Below, in pieces: positions 24,501 through 36,034 of a stretch of 64,000 bases of DNA. How positions within the stretch are numbered: position 1 is the stretch's first letter; every line of letters starts with the position of its first letter. The notes under the pieces were generated by a model that ran no database searches, was not told the DNA's origin, and saw only the letters and a list, made by a program, of their open reading frames with translations. Source of the stretch: Charina bottae (taxonomy: Eukaryota; Chordata; Lepidosauria; Squamata; Charinaidae); NCBI GenBank assembly GCA_023362775.1, contig JALMGJ010000013.1, forward strand, positions 28,808,274 through 28,872,273, written 5' to 3'. The position numbers and the translations under genes were made by a program.

Positions 24501-25726
24501 AGCTATTTTGTCCCACTGGGGGCCTTAAGTTTCTCCCCAAAGAGCTTGTCAGTTTGCTGCTGGAACCCTGTTCTTAACTGGACTCTTCTCCATCTCTCCA
24601 TCGCCTATTTTCTGTAACATGCTGCTAACTCCAGCATGAGTCTTTCATCTCAAACTGGGAATGGGCTAAAGCAAGAAATGATCTCCAGAATTATTCACAC
24701 ACTTCAACAAGCAGTGAAAATGTGCACTTATGAGTTCATGACCTAAGCAGAATCAGATCAGGTAATACAATTTTACCAGTTTGAATTGTTCAGTTCTTGA
24801 AAAGAACAGAACGCCTTTCATTCAGTCCCGGAAATGAATGTTTTGGCAACAGTTTGAACAGCACAACAGAGAGGATGACCTGAGCTTCAAGGCTATCATG
24901 CCTAGCTTCTGCCACTCGTTTTCTTGTGGCGGCAGCAGCCTCTTCCACAGCTTGGGATGTCTAGGCATGCCCACTCAGATACAAATCGTGCTGGGTTCAT
25001 TGGGACTTGCTCCTTTAAGAGTGTTAAGTGCCAGCCCTGTAAGGCTGCAATGTCAGAGCAAAAAGACTCTCAGAAGATCTAACACATGGTGGCTTACAGC
25101 TGCGTGGCAAGCTACTAACTAGAACTCTGAGTAAAATTATTATTACTGAAAAGTGTACGGTTCTGCCACCTCCAGCTCGCCAGACGTTTTCACTCTGGCT
25201 ACAGAGCAAAGCAGCGTGGTTGCCATGTAGCTGTGGTGTTTTCACAGGATAAAGCTGATACTAGGGAAATCGCTAGGCTTGTGGCTGGCCCACCATGGGA
25301 CTACACTTGCCTACCACTGCAGAATGCTACATCCATGTAGAGACTGCCTCATAGTCAACCTGTGTGAGCTCACAGGTCACATGACTAGAGCCTGCCAGCA
25401 GACCAGTATGGAATTCTCGCAGATCTGGATCAGACATTCCCCCCTCTCCTGGAACTAATTCAGGAGGTTTTCACACTGGCTGCAACACGTATTGCAGAAT
25501 TCTGGGCAAGGACCAGTGCCTGGTCATTGGAGGACCAATGAAGACTTGGCAGAGAAGAGTTCAGCAGACACCAAGATCAAATGAGGAGAAGTGGGATAAT
25601 TGACCGTGCAGGGAAGCCGTATGGTCCAGGCACAAAGATGAGAGCTGGGAGAGGGAAGGAAGGACTCAACAACCGCCCAGAGTCCCCTTGTGGGGGGAGA
25701 TGGGCGGTGATATAAGTTAGAAATAA

Positions 25727-25785
<59 letters not shown>

Positions 25786-28700
25786 AACAATCACAAGGCT
25801 TGAGGAGAGCACAATGTAGAGCTGAAGGAGAGAACACTGAAAATGAGGAGGACATGTACAGAGAGGAACAATGTCACTGGCTGCTTACAAACAAAGGGCA
25901 AGATTCTGTGTCTTCTGTAACCCAATTTACTAAAAGGGAATCAGTTACAGAAATCCTGGCCTTCTGGCTGTTTACTTTAGCACCCAATTTATCTCTGTTG
26001 GTTAGGGCAGTTTTCTTGACCCGCTTGCTATGCACCACTGATGCACTGCGTATACTGGCTACCTGTTACGAGCTTCTAATATTCTGCAAATGGTCATCCT
26101 CTTTTCCCAGGCTGAGAATCCCACTGCAGTCATCATATTAACAGGAGAGAAAGGTAATTTTAATAGAATGTCCTGCACTGACTGAGGAAAGAAAAGACTG
26201 CAGACTAGACTATGACAGGACTTCATGTTGTGGCTGACCTTCGCTGGAAAAGCATGGGAGAATCAATACGGTTTAATTTTAGTACCAAAGTATATATCTG
26301 AAAATGTTTATTCTAGATTTGTGCTAAAAACTAGACAGAAATAACTTTCCTAAATTTTTTTCTTTTGAAGCTAGATGTCTCTGCAGCCCCCTAGCGGCAC
26401 CGGAGGAGAAAGCTGTGGAAACACTCACCAGCCTGACTCAAGTGTTTTCCGGCAGGATTACACTGTGTTGCAATGAAATGGAGGCGGTGCTTCTCCCTCA
26501 GCACGCACATGAGAATCAGAGCAGCACTAGCTCAGATCAGGAGAGGCTGCTGAGCCGTAGCACGGCCACCACCCATTATACACCAGACCCCAAGACCCTG
26601 GTGCCAGCAACATTAACATTTGTGACTTCTCCATAAATGAAGATGAGAGCAATACAGCCACAGCACCAGAGTACCTAGCCTGTTCTCTGTTAACCGAACC
26701 ACAAAACCAGAACAGACCATAGAGTTGCAGCTAGGCAGAAAGCAACATTACTGTGAATGCACAGAGTAGATTTTTACCTGCTATGCTAAAAATGCACTTT
26801 ACTCAATAGGCAAAAGCATTATACACAAGATGGTTAACTTTTAAGAAACTCACTGAACAAACTGAGCACTTGGGGGGGGGGGAACCGAAAGGCTGCTTCC
26901 ACCAAGAAGAAATCCAAAGAACACTTGCCTTTGCTAAGCACCACTGAAATGAAGGAAGGTACAATTCGCAAGTAACGTGTTCAGCCTGACTATGTTCTGT
27001 GAACTTCCATCAGAGTCAACATCCCAGCAGAGCTTCAACAGAGGCTAACTTGGTTTTGGATTTTTACTTCCACAGTGGAGCAAGGAACCCTCCTTTTATT
27101 GAGAATTCCAAAGGCAGCTTCACATCCTATGCCACTGGTATGGTTAATTTTGCTTTGCTTTTCTTAAAATCCAGGACATCCGTACCTTCAAGACCAAATA
27201 CGGACCCCCTTTGCCAGGTCTCCACTGCAGCTGTTATCTCTGGGAGAACTGCTGCGATTATTTATGGAAGCCTTTCAGGGCTAAGCCACCTCCATGCCTG
27301 CTAGCAAACACAATGCCTGAGTGAAGAGTCTAGAAAACTAAAGGTGCTACATTTTTAAAGAATTCTGCTGACTCACGACAGTCAACATTGAGCCAATTCT
27401 TCCAAGGCGGCACAGGCCAAATTCAACAGGGTTCTCTCAGAGCAGAAGAACAGTGGGGATTTAGGAGATGCCGCAGCTTGGACTTCAAAGCAGCAGGTCT
27501 TGCAGAGCAGCAACAGAGGAGGAATCTCCCAGTCCTCACTCAGCTTATTTCCCCCACCTTTTTCTGCAATGCTATCTAGAGCAAAGCAAAGGAAAGGAAG
27601 TTCTGTACAGCATCTACCATCCACACTAGCATATTTGGGGTATATAACAAACTACTGGGCCAAGGATCAGAACTTACAATATAAAACAAAATACGATTTT
27701 TTTTGGTAAGCTATTCTCTCTGTATTTCTACCTGAACTCCCAGCCCCATTTTGCTAACAGCTATCAAGAAAAAGAATCTGATAGGCTCCAGAAGCTCTGG
27801 CCTATCTACCTAAGATTTAGAAATATGTCAGGGAGCTGCTTTAAGTACTAAGAGAAAGCTCCATAGACACACACCCTTAATGATTAATTTAAGATGATAA
27901 ACTCGGAGCAGCAAGTTAGCAACCTCCATTGAAAGCTGAAGCCAAATGGTAGTTTTCAGTCACTCTTCCCTGCCTCGCTCTCATGTGGATCCAAGCTTCC
28001 TATGAAATGACTCGCAAAGAAAAGTCAACTAGACTGTGGAAATTTCTGAAAGGTCATTTGGAAGCAGAAGTAAAATGGTTAAATGTTCCATGTATGTTAT
28101 AGTGAGCTGTTATAAATACTGAAATGTGTCTTTTGAGATGTCTATTTGATGCTTCATAAAATACAATATTCAAGTGAAATCCACCTCATCCCAAACTACA
28201 AACATTGGCCAAGTTACTAAGTCTATTTTGGCCACCAGGTTTCAGGACCAGAAAGGAATCTAGGAAATTCTACCCTAGCCGAGGACACCTGATTGATCCT
28301 ACAGTGTGAATTCAATTACACCACATAAAAGAGGCAGGAATTACAAAGAAGTATACAGGCAATGGCTTAACTAACGGTGCATTAGTACTGTATGTTACTT
28401 TTTAAAAAACCCCAACATATTTCCTTGTTCTGTAAAGTCAGATTTTCTAGCACATGAGCACAAAACTATCTCGGTAGGCAAGAAAAAAGGAACAAACAAG
28501 GCAACATTATTTTAGATAAATGAACACGTGGCTTTCATAGAGTCTTCCTCCCCACTCAGAAAAAATAGTGTACCAGGGGACGGTGTTATGCCCTTGATTT
28601 ACAAGAAAATACCGGAGTGACTAGCTTTGAAGAGGACTGGGCTCGGGGCTTGGAAATAATCTAACGGACACTACGTGGAGCACTGCAGTTTGGCTTCATT

Positions 28701-29630
28701 GATCTTGTGTGGGGAACAAGCAAGAACTGTTCACGTGTGTGTGGTTAATAAATGGGCAATGAAAGCAGGAAGAAAACAGTGGTGCTAAGGTGCTTACACT
28801 GTACATGTCCATGCTCACCTTGATTGAGGGAGAGGGCAAGAAAGTGTGTGATGACTTTGGGGACACTGTGATTGTAACACTTCGGAGTTGCTTACAGTTT
28901 TCCATTTAGCTGAGCCGAACTGCACGGACTGCAGCAGGTTCACGTGCCACATAATGGAATGAAGATGGAGTTTGCAGACCAGGTAGACCTAGGCGGAACT
29001 CAGATTTGCTCTACAACATTACAGTGGGCTTGGGCTTTTTAAAAGCAACCAAAACGAGTGCGTGCTTCTGCGAGTACTTCCTTAAGCAGGGTCGCCCGCG
29101 GCCCCCATCAGAAAGGGGCACGGGTCTGCCGTTCCTGACACGAGACGGGCGGACTTCTGGCCTTTGTTTGCGCGGCGGGAGAGAAAGGAACATGGTACAA
29201 ACGGAATTATGCAAGAAAACAGGTTACTTACCGACCCAGCCCTCCTCACCTGAGAGAGGGAGCGCGGGCGGGGGGCTCCGCGCCGGGAGCCGCTCCCTCA
29301 CCTGGGCGAGGGGCCCGCGCGCCCGTCCCCCTCCCTCACTCCCTCCCGCGCGCCCCCCCCGCGCCCGCTCGCCCGCCCGCTCGCCCCCCGCGCGACCCAG
29401 AGAAAGAGAGAGAGAGAGAGAGAGAGGCGGGTACTGGACCTTTCGTCCGGGCCGGGCCCGTGGAGGTGGTGTTGTTGGAGCGGCCGGGCGCCAGCGCCGC
29501 CGAGGCCCGGGCTGCCGAGGGCGCCGTGCAGGAGCAGGGAGTTGGCGGCGGCGGCGGCGGCCGGAGAGGGGGCCGGGGGGCTGGCGTGGGGGCTGCTGGG
29601 CGGAGGCACGCTGGGGCTCTCCACCGCCAT
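9977..29630 (-). CDS. ZC3H4: ZC3H4, CCCH zinc-finger restrictor of non-coding transcription
   Basis: Fourteen coding exons, listed 5' to 3': 29630-29440, 18318-18102, 17430-17320, 17014-16807, 15849-15707, 15616-15520, 15376-15234, 14619-14503, 13840-13729, 13439-13330, 13163-12803, 12564-12284, 12142-11903, 11445-9977. The total is about 1266 codons if one base is restored in exon 11 (human about 1303). Order of domains: Pro/Ala-rich N-terminus, acidic [14 protein letters not shown] block, Lys/Arg-rich stretch, three RGRG-rich segments each with an ELNQYRR repeat, three CCCH fingers (spacings C7C5C3H, C7C5C3H, C8C5C3H) in exons 8-10, a proline-rich linker, and a long tail with many DPRL motifs ending [15 protein letters not shown]. 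Known role: a nuclear partner of WDR82/ARS2 that terminates non-productive RNA polymerase II transcription. Oddities are a U12 AT-AC intron, two GC donors, a weak first donor and a frameshift in exon 11. Confidence 0.96.
11446..11902 (-). other. ZC3H4: GC-AG intron of ZC3H4 (exon 13 to 14) with G-run array
   Basis: The donor is GAGGAAG|GCAAGG and the acceptor TCTGCCAG. Joined here, the protein reads [13 protein letters not shown], as in the human protein I recall. Directly inside the intron (11863-11897) the minus strand carries a row of GGGG runs (GGGGAGGGGC-type units), which could act as intronic splicing enhancers or form a G-quadruplex beside a weak donor. Confidence 0.85.
12143..12283 (-). 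other. ZC3H4: GC-AG intron of ZC3H4 (exon 12 to 13)
   Basis: The donor on the minus strand is CCCAG|GCAAGT, the strong consensus of the rare GC-AG class. The acceptor is a long C tract followed by GTAG. The nearest GT, 4 nt downstream (AA|GTGTCT), would shift the frame. Joining at GC gives [11 protein letters not shown], which continues the expected protein. Confidence 0.85.
12803..13163 (-). pseudogene. ZC3H4: ZC3H4 exon 11 carrying an apparent 1-base frameshift
   Basis: The exon is 361 nt but phase requires 3n+2. The first part reads MLADDAEAG...NGRPMPGG in one frame. The last part reads [14 protein letters not shown]...EKLGVR in another. The switch falls in the proline-codon C tract, read as G runs on the plus strand at 12959-12968 and 12976-12984. 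Both halves are otherwise clean and match the expected exon. A homopolymer length error is the likeliest cause. The gene itself is not considered a pseudogene. Confidence 0.75.
13440..13728 (-). other. ZC3H4: U12-type AT-AC intron of ZC3H4
   Basis: The minus-strand intron starts ATATCCTTT, a perfect match to the U12 AT-AC donor, and ends in AC rather than AG. A TTTCCTCAAC branch-point block at 13449-13458 places the branch adenosine about 10-11 nt from the 3' end, the short distance typical of U12 introns. Splicing there joins CAC-G to GG-GAC and gives YMHGDFPCK, linking zinc finger 2 to finger 3 in frame. No GT-AG alternative keeps the frame. Confidence 0.93.
18525..18571. repeat. (TA)n(CA)n microsatellite in ZC3H4 intron 1
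   Basis: A short TA run passes into about 15 CA units on the plus strand. It lies roughly 220 bp inside the first intron from exon 2. Confidence 0.9.
20006..20902 (+). repeat. Two copies of a ~48 bp unclassified repeat
   Basis: A block beginning AAGAAAGCCAAAATAACC occurs at about 20006-20053 and again at about 20855-20902, with only a few differences; both are followed by different sequence. The spacing (about 850 bp) and lack of flanking similarity suggest two dispersed repeat copies or a partial local duplication. I cannot name the family. Confidence 0.5.
21178..21481 (-). mobile_element. BovB (RTE) LINE 3' fragment
   Basis: The minus strand encodes the last residues of the RTE ORF ([20 protein letters not shown] and ending [10 protein letters not shown]), a signature of BovB. 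The 3' end carries AGTCGGACACGACT (complement of 21195-21208). It is a 5'-truncated copy in ZC3H4 intron 1. Confidence 0.9.
21538..21795. repeat. LINE tail with (ATC)n, then (GAAT)n(AAAT)n microsatellite
   Basis: At 21541-21600 the minus strand shows a GGGAGTTGGGCGGCACA-type LINE 3' end followed by a GAT tail. At 21748-21793 tandem GAAT and AAAT units follow. Both are retroposition tails or simple repeats within the intron. Confidence 0.7.
22330..23790 (+). mobile_element. Decayed CR1/L3-type LINE
   Basis: Frameshifted reading frames show CR1-like RT landmarks. KPPGPDQLH lies near 22393, a [17 protein letters not shown] block near 22750, and an [17 protein letters not shown] block near 22980. 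Downstream, 23400-23790 keeps the C-terminal region in shattered form. A microsatellite at 23305-23361 interrupts it. Many stops show that the copy is old. Confidence 0.75.
23305..23361. repeat. (TGAA)n(TCAA)n microsatellite
   Basis: Tandem AATG units change to AATC units with one CGAT variant. It is embedded in the CR1 relic. Confidence 0.9.
23800..25670. other. ZC3H4 intron 1, unclassified sequence
   Basis: AT-rich intronic sequence with no open frame or repeat that I recognise, apart from short A and T runs near 24165-24210. No exon signals fit the ZC3H4 reading phase. Confidence 0.4.
25671..25787 (+). mobile_element. L2/CR1-type LINE 3' end with (AAAT)n tail
   Basis: Starts with ACCGCCCAGAGTCCCC and GGGAGATGGGCGG, as at 3263-3296, then about 18 AAAT units. 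Only the last ~50 bp of the LINE plus its simple-repeat tail are present. Confidence 0.85.
25790..29439. other. ZC3H4 intron 1, proximal part
   Basis: Mostly unique-looking intronic sequence; a G run at 26872-26882 is the only simple feature. No coding exon was supported on either strand. GC content and CpG density rise sharply after about 29080 as the shared promoter is approached. Confidence 0.4.
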
Positions 29631-30116
29631 GGGGGGGCGCGGGCCGGGGGCGGGACGGGCGCGACGGCGGGGACGGGGCACAGTCACTGTACGGGCGGGC
29701 CTGGCGCCGCGCTCCGCTCGGTCGCTCGCTCGTGGGCTCGCTGGCCGGCAGGCAGGCAGGCGGCAGGCAGGCAGGCAGGCAGGCGGCGGCGGCGGCGGCG
29801 GGCTGGCTCTGAGGCTGCACCACACAAAATGGCGCCGGCCCGCCTGAGAGGGAGAGCGACGCCCGAGCCAGCCAGCCAGCCAGGCGCGGCGCGCGCGGCC
29901 ACACCCGACCCGACCCGAGGCGGCGAGCGCGGGGGCAGGACCGTCGGCGGAAACGCCCGAGCGGCGCCGGAAACTGCCGGGCGCGCCCGAGCGGCCTGCG
30001 TCGCCCTAGAAGGCGGGGCGCGGCGCGGCTCCTCGCGAGGCCCCGCCTCCTCGACCCGGTCGCCGCCATTCGAAGCCGGGCGGGAAGGAAAGAAGGAAGG
30101 GGGGTCCGCGGGCGCC
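29631..30116. promoter_or_regulatory. Bidirectional CpG-island promoter of ZC3H4 and SAE1
   Basis: The two start codons point away from each other with only 486 bp between them. The interval is CpG-rich, has no obvious TATA box and has GGAA/ETS-like cores near 29949 and 29970. A YY1-like element sits on each side, each in the sense orientation of its own gene: CGCCATTTTG on the minus strand at 29825-29834 and CCGCCATT on the plus strand at 30063-30070. Such downstream YY1 sites are common in housekeeping promoters. Exact start sites are not visible. Confidence 0.8.
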
Positions 30117-33100
30117 ATGGTGGAGAAGGAGGCACCCGGCGGCTGCGGCGGCGGCGGCGGCGGCGGCATCAGCGAGGAGGAGGCGGCGCAGTACGACCGG
30201 CAGATCCGCCTCTGGGGGCTGGAGGCGCAGAAGCGGTAGCGCCGGGCCGGGCGGGGGCCGGGTGCGGGCCTGGGGTGCGCCCCTCACGCCCCCCTCACGC
30301 CCCCCTCTCTCGTCTCCCCTCCCCTCCCGCAGGCTGCGCGCGTCGCGGGCGCTGGTGGCCGGGCTGCGCGGGCTGGGCGCGGAGGTGGCCAAGAACCTGG
30401 TCCTGGCCGGCGTGAAGGCGCTGACGCTGCTCGACCACCGCCAGGTGGGTCCGCCCGGGCCTTCGGGGTCTTACGGGCGGGGCGGCGGCCGCTCGGGGAG
30501 GGGAGAGCCGTGGCCCTTCGGGGGCCCGCCCAACCCCGCGACGGGTAACCCCCTGGGTCCCCGGGAGCGCGGGGGTTCAACGGGGAGAACGGCGGCGCTC
30601 TGCTTCGGCCCTGCTTGAAGTTCTCCCTTCGAGCTACAGCTGTGGCCTGGCGAGGATGATCGATTGGATCCGCGTCCTGCTACTTGCGCTTTAGGGAAGG
30701 GCCCAGGCGGTGCCGCCCTGGTTGGCGTACAGCGGCCGGCGGGCATGCAGTCGCTGTGGAAGTACCCAAATGTTGCTCTGCTGTTTCACTCTGCCTCGGC
30801 GGCTGCGAACGTGATTAATTCTGGTACCCAACCGAAACGTGGGCCAGGGCAGTGGGGCCTGTTGGCCATCCTGGCTGGTTCCGAGCCTGGGATTTTTCCT
30901 GGCCTCGGTCAGTACTGAGGGGAACCCTGCTCACGGCATGCTGCTCCCTAGGTGTCTCTGGAAGATACACAAGGCCAGTTCCTACTCCCGGTGAGCTCAT
31001 TGGGTAACAACAGAGCAGAGGCTTCGCTGGAGCGTGTTCAGGACCTCAATCCCATGGTTGATGTGAAGGCAGACCCTGAGAATATTGAGCAGAAACCCGA
31101 GGAATTCTTTACTCGCTTTGATGTGGTGAGTTCCAGCAGGGATATGGGCAGGACTGTACCACTAGGCCTGGAAAGATTCCATCCGCCCACCTATTCCACA
31201 AGCCTTGCATGGAGTGTCCAAGAGAAGTAGAGAGCGGTGTGCCTACCTGGTTTTGTAAGCGGGCTATGGCTTTCTCCGAGGCTTGTGAGCCAACTTCTGT
31301 CTCAGAAGGCCCTGTGAAATTATCTTTGTTCGGGGAAGAGAAGATAGTTACCAGCATCACTGACTGGCTCGGGCTGGGGTTAATGCTTGCTTGTTTGGTC
31401 CCTTGCAGAGAAATAGATCTACCCCTGGTGTCCTTTGTCTTCCAGGTCTGCCTGACATGCTGCACCCAGGAAGTCCTCCTGAAGGTGGACCAAATATGCA
31501 ACAAATACAGCATCAAGTTTTTCACTGGCGATGTCTTTGGCTATCATGGCTACATGTTTGCCAACCTGGGTGAACATGAATTTGTTGAGTGAGTTTCTCT
31601 TGGCTTGGATCTGAATCTGGGAGCTGTGTCTGAAGACGATGGGTGCTGAAAGAGGCAATTCACCCAATATCTTTGGTGGGGGCATGGGTCCTGGAGGGAG
31701 CCATGGCTCTTCTTGGGCATTTGTATCAGCTCTTGCCCTGCAGACAGACGGGAAGGCAAGCTACTGTCTTACAGCCATTCTATACGTCAATTACTGGCTG
31801 GAATGAGGGGTGGAAACTGTTGTATTATTCCCCCCACTCTCTCCCTCTCCCTGCCTTACAGAGAAAAGACAAAGGCTACCAAAGCCAGCCAGGAAGGGCA
31901 GGGGGGCTCTGATCCCAAGAAAGCCAAGCTGGATCTTGCGGAGACCACCCTGGTGAAGAAGGTGGGTGGACGTCTGTGTCTCTGGAGCAGAGAAGATGGG
32001 GAACTGGGCCTGCACCAGGAAATCTTCACTCCGCCGTCAGGCTGCTTCTATCGGAAGCTATGTTCCTTCTGTTTGTGGTGCAGGAACCATGCCTTTCATG
32101 GCCAAGGCATAAAGGCCTGCCCTTGTCCTGCAGGCGTTCGTTCTTTGCTCGGCCTCTCATGCCACATGCACCTTGGGCCTTTCAGGGACTTGGAAGGTGT
32201 GATGCTGTTCAGTCGTCTAGCCCAGCCCCCTGCCCAGCCCAGGACCCACTACAGCATCTCTGACACGCCCAGCCAGCCTTATTTGGAAACCTCCCACAAG
32301 GAGAACTCCCCACGTCACGCGGCAGCTCATGCCTCGCTTGGTAATGGCTTGCTGCTCTAGGAAGTTCGGTTTATCATTCAGACCTGTATTGGCACCGAGT
32401 GCCTGGATTTAACAGTTGAAACAGAAAATGCCCGTGAGGGCATTAGTCAAATTAGGAGCCGTGGTTTGTGCATTTGGAGAACTTTGGGCTTTGTGCCAGG
32501 ATGAGCTTGGGTGGACAGAGAATAGCAAGTGAGGTTTCATGAGAAGAATGGAGTTGCACAGTGAATGCCCAGGGTGGCATCTAAACATTAGAGAGAGCAG
32601 TTGTAGCTCTCAGTGCCAAAAAAAAAAGTTTGAGGACATGCAGGTGGTGAGGGGCTGCTAGTAACTCTGACCCACCCAGAGCGTGCGGTTGCTCCAGCGC
32701 TGCCTCAGGTCAGCAGGGGGTGCTTGCCTGCGTGCTCAGGATGTGAGCCGGTCAGCCTCGGTTGCTGGCTCGTGTGGACGGGCTTCACGGGGTTATCTGG
32801 ATATTCCTGGCAGAGAGACAATTATATATGCTCCCCCCCCCCCCCCCCCGTTTAGTGATTTCTGCAGTTTTCTGGGCTAGCCCAAATATTCTTTAAGCCA
32901 CGCCTAGACGGGAGCAATAAAGAGCAACAGCATCCCGAGCTCAAATAGATTTAACACTCGGCTCTTAACAACACTTAAAATAGTGGTGGCGTGTAATGAG
33001 AAGAGGCCGCATATATGCTAGCCACTAGTATATATTTTAAAGAACGACACCACTCTGATAGGATTTTATTTAATGGTGGAATGAAAACTATGATGTTGAA

Positions 33101-35911
33101 TCTCTTCTTACTGGTTATTCATGTCTCTCTGTTCTACTAAATGCTTGGTGATCTTGCATTTTAAGCATGGATCCCAAGGATGGAGCCTTTATCTGTACCC
33201 TTAGATGGTAGAAAGAGCTGGGGGTTGCACTGGGAAGAGGGGCTGCCACAGCCCCACCTCTTTCTGGCAGATGAGACCCCTTTGGCAACCTCCAGAATAC
33301 TTCCTTCGCTTTATAGCTTGCCATTCATTGGAGCTGCCTGTGAACAAGTTAACGAGCCTTCTTGAAAGAGCAAATGATACAGAAAGCTGGACAAGTTGTA
33401 CAGTAAAGCAGAGTTAAAATCTTGCCCTCCTGGATTCTGGTGCATCTGCATAGTTCCACTAACTCCCTATAGTTTCTGGAAAGATGACTGCGGAAAGTGT
33501 CTTGCAGGTTAAGTGAAGTGATTTGAATGCCTCTGTTGCCTCCCTTTCCTTTTCTTCTCCTAGCATGTTCGTTTTTGCCTCTTAAAAGATGCCCTGGCTC
33601 TCAGCTGGAGCAGCGAAGGGGCCAAAACAGCCCTGAAGCGCACTGCCCCGGATTACTTCCTGCTGCAAGGTGAGATGCCCAGCTGAGGCGGGTGGAAGCG
33701 TGTGCTAGGATCTGGCTGGGCAGCAGGTTAGGCGAGTGCCTTTTGAGTCACGTGATTCATGGCCAGAGCAGACAATGGAGTAGTGTCCAGCTGACAGGCA
33801 CATGAGCTCCTTGTGGTCCGAAGGAGAAGCAGGCATGCAGCTGAAGCAAAGCGGCACTAGAACAGCCCGGGCATTCATCCCGAGGCAGCCTTTGCTCCTC
33901 CCCGGAGATGGAGGGCATACCTGTTGCAAGGTGTGGAGACGGCTGCCCCCGTTTCCTTAGCCCGGCTCGGGCGTGTACAAGGCCTGGTTCAGCTGGCAAG
34001 AAAGAGAAGACTGGGTGGGGCTGCCTCGATTAAATCAGTGCTTTGTATCCTGATCTCGCCGTGGGCATTTGGGGGGGGGGGGCAGCAGCCGCCTCTGCTC
34101 TCCCTTGGCTGTGAGGTGTCTTCGCTCTGGTTTCTCTCTGCTCTTCCGCTGCGAACTGAAGATCTCCTTCACAGGAGGCTCCTTGGTCTTGGCATTTTGG
34201 GTCCCCCCTTTTGGGAAGAGGAATGCCAGAAAGGGTTGGGGCAGAAAACAGATGGATTAGGAGGTGTATTGGGATCTCCCTGCTGATCTTCCCCTTCCCA
34301 AAAAGGCAGGGCCTGCCTGATAACTGCCTCCAGCCGGTCAGAGTCCAGGTGGGGAAGCAAGCAGGCACGTGACTGGGCACCTCGGGTGTGCATGCACATA
34401 GATGGGCTAGCCCGGTAGAGACAAGGGACAGGTGTGCCATCATGTGCATGCTGCAGATTGACTCCGTGAGCATGGAGGAGGTTACGGGGGCTGTGGGGGC
34501 CTGGGGCGCCGTGTTTCAGCTTGCCGGCAGTTGTTCTCCACAGGTCAGGGGGAGCAGAGATGCAGTGGCCCCAGATGGGGGGGGAGCCGAGCGTGGTGCC
34601 AGTCTTACAGACTTCTAGGTACGCTGTTTGTCTTGTAACACTTCGTACTTTGTGGCTGCTTCCTCTTGCAGTGCTTTTGAAGTTTCGGACAGAAAAGGGG
34701 CGAGACCCTTCCCCGCAGAGTTACACGGATGATGCAGAGGTGCTCCGTCAGATGCGCACAGATGTGCTGGCCTCTTTGGGTGTTGGAACTGACCTGATTG
34801 CTGATGACTTTGCCAGGTAAGGGCCTCCTTTCCACCTTTGACCAGATTAGGGGACCAGCCTTGCCGTGGGTCTTCAGCCCCCCGGCTTGGGACCAAAGAG
34901 CAAAAGGTGCGTTTGACGGTGGATGGAAATCCTGGAGAAAAACTGGCTCAGAATGGTGTGGGTGAGCCACCAAGCAGGACCAGGACCAGCAGCTGATGGG
35001 TGGCTGTGGTCGCGCTCGGCCTAATTTTCTATGTAAGCTTTCTGTGAGAAGGCCTTAGAGGGAAGAAGGAAAGGTGGCCATGGCAGCTTTTTTCTGGAGT
35101 GGAGTTCAGCCTTAGGGGCAGGGAAAACACTTCCTCTGTGCCCACCTCTCTCCAGCAGCTCCTGCAAGTCGATCCAGTGGCAGAGGGGTACGTGGCCCGC
35201 CTTTGAGTAGGCCAGGAAGGGGGCAGCTGTTGGGGGTACATTTAGCAGAACTGTCTAGAGCACCTCTCAGCTGATGTTGGGCTGCCTTATCTGCTCCTCC
35301 AGTGCAGGATGAGATTAGAGGATGGTTCAGGCACCCTTCACTTCCCTGCAAACAATGGCCCTTGCGCCCACGGCCTGACTTTCCCTTGTTTGCTGGTATC
35401 AACAGCTGCTTCTCTGAAATGGCCCCCGTTTGTGCTGTGGTTGGAGGGGTGCTGAGCCAGGAGGCTGTCAAGGTAAGGTGTGTTCCCCGCCTCGCCCCGG
35501 GCCCCGAGCATGACTTCCTGGGGAGGCCCTCTTCCAACCCAGGATTTTGCTTGCTTGCCGCTTCGCAGCAGCACCAGCGTGCTTGGAGATGGTGTGGATT
35601 GGAACACCAGTCAAGTAAACTTACTCCCCTCCCTGCCTTGCTGAGCATCCTGCCAAAGGGTGTGGAGCATCTTCTTCGGGTCCTGCCTGGAAATTGGGCG
35701 GGGGTTGCCTGCTGGCAGTTCCTAGCTGCCTCCAGGCCTGTTCTTACATTGCCTGTGCCAATATGCTATGAATGAATACATTGCCTCTGCCATGTCGTCT
35801 TATTCCTAGGCACTCTCACAACGAGACCCTCCCCTCAACAATTTCTTCTTCTTCAATGGCATAAAGGGCAGTGGGGTTGTGGAGTGCCTGGCCCCCAGCC
35901 TCACGTCCTGA
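30117..35911 (+). CDS. SAE1: SAE1, SUMO-activating enzyme subunit 1
   Basis: Nine coding exons: 30117-30235, 30333-30444, 30952-31125, 31446-31588, 31862-31961, 33564-33669, 34672-34816, 35406-35472, 35810-35911; total 1068 nt, 355 residues (human 346). All introns are GT-AG and phases fit. SAE1 pairs with UBA2 to adenylate SUMO in the nucleus. Visible landmarks: [17 protein letters not shown] at the N-terminus, the Rossmann-type GLGAEVAKN segment in exon 2, [17 protein letters not shown] in exon 3, [11 protein letters not shown] in exon 4, and the [10 protein letters not shown] block in exon 8. Differences from human as recalled: a longer Gly run near residue 10, one residue fewer at the exon 7/8 junction (ASCFSEM), and a changed C-terminus ([10 protein letters not shown]). 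The start ATG has a good context (GCGCCATGG). It shares its promoter with ZC3H4. Confidence 0.97.
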
Positions 35912-36008
35912 GCTGATGGCCCTGCGTGGCCTTGGGAGATGGGTCTTCAGTTGTGGATTCGCTCCCTGAACAGCCAGCCCTCCTGATGTCTCTTCCCAAC
36001 TTAGCCCA

Positions 36009-36014
36009 AATAAA
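36009..36014 (+). terminator. SAE1: SAE1 polyadenylation signal AATAAA
   Basis: AATAAA lies about 98 bp past the stop codon. A short 3' UTR ending near 36030 is implied. Confidence 0.8.
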
Positions 36015-36034
36015 ATCTACTTTGCTTACTGAGT

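Noticed and set aside
29006..29812. 268-codon plus-strand frame over ZC3H4 exon 1
   Set aside because: It is a shadow of the GC-rich promoter and antisense to the supported ZC3H4 exon.
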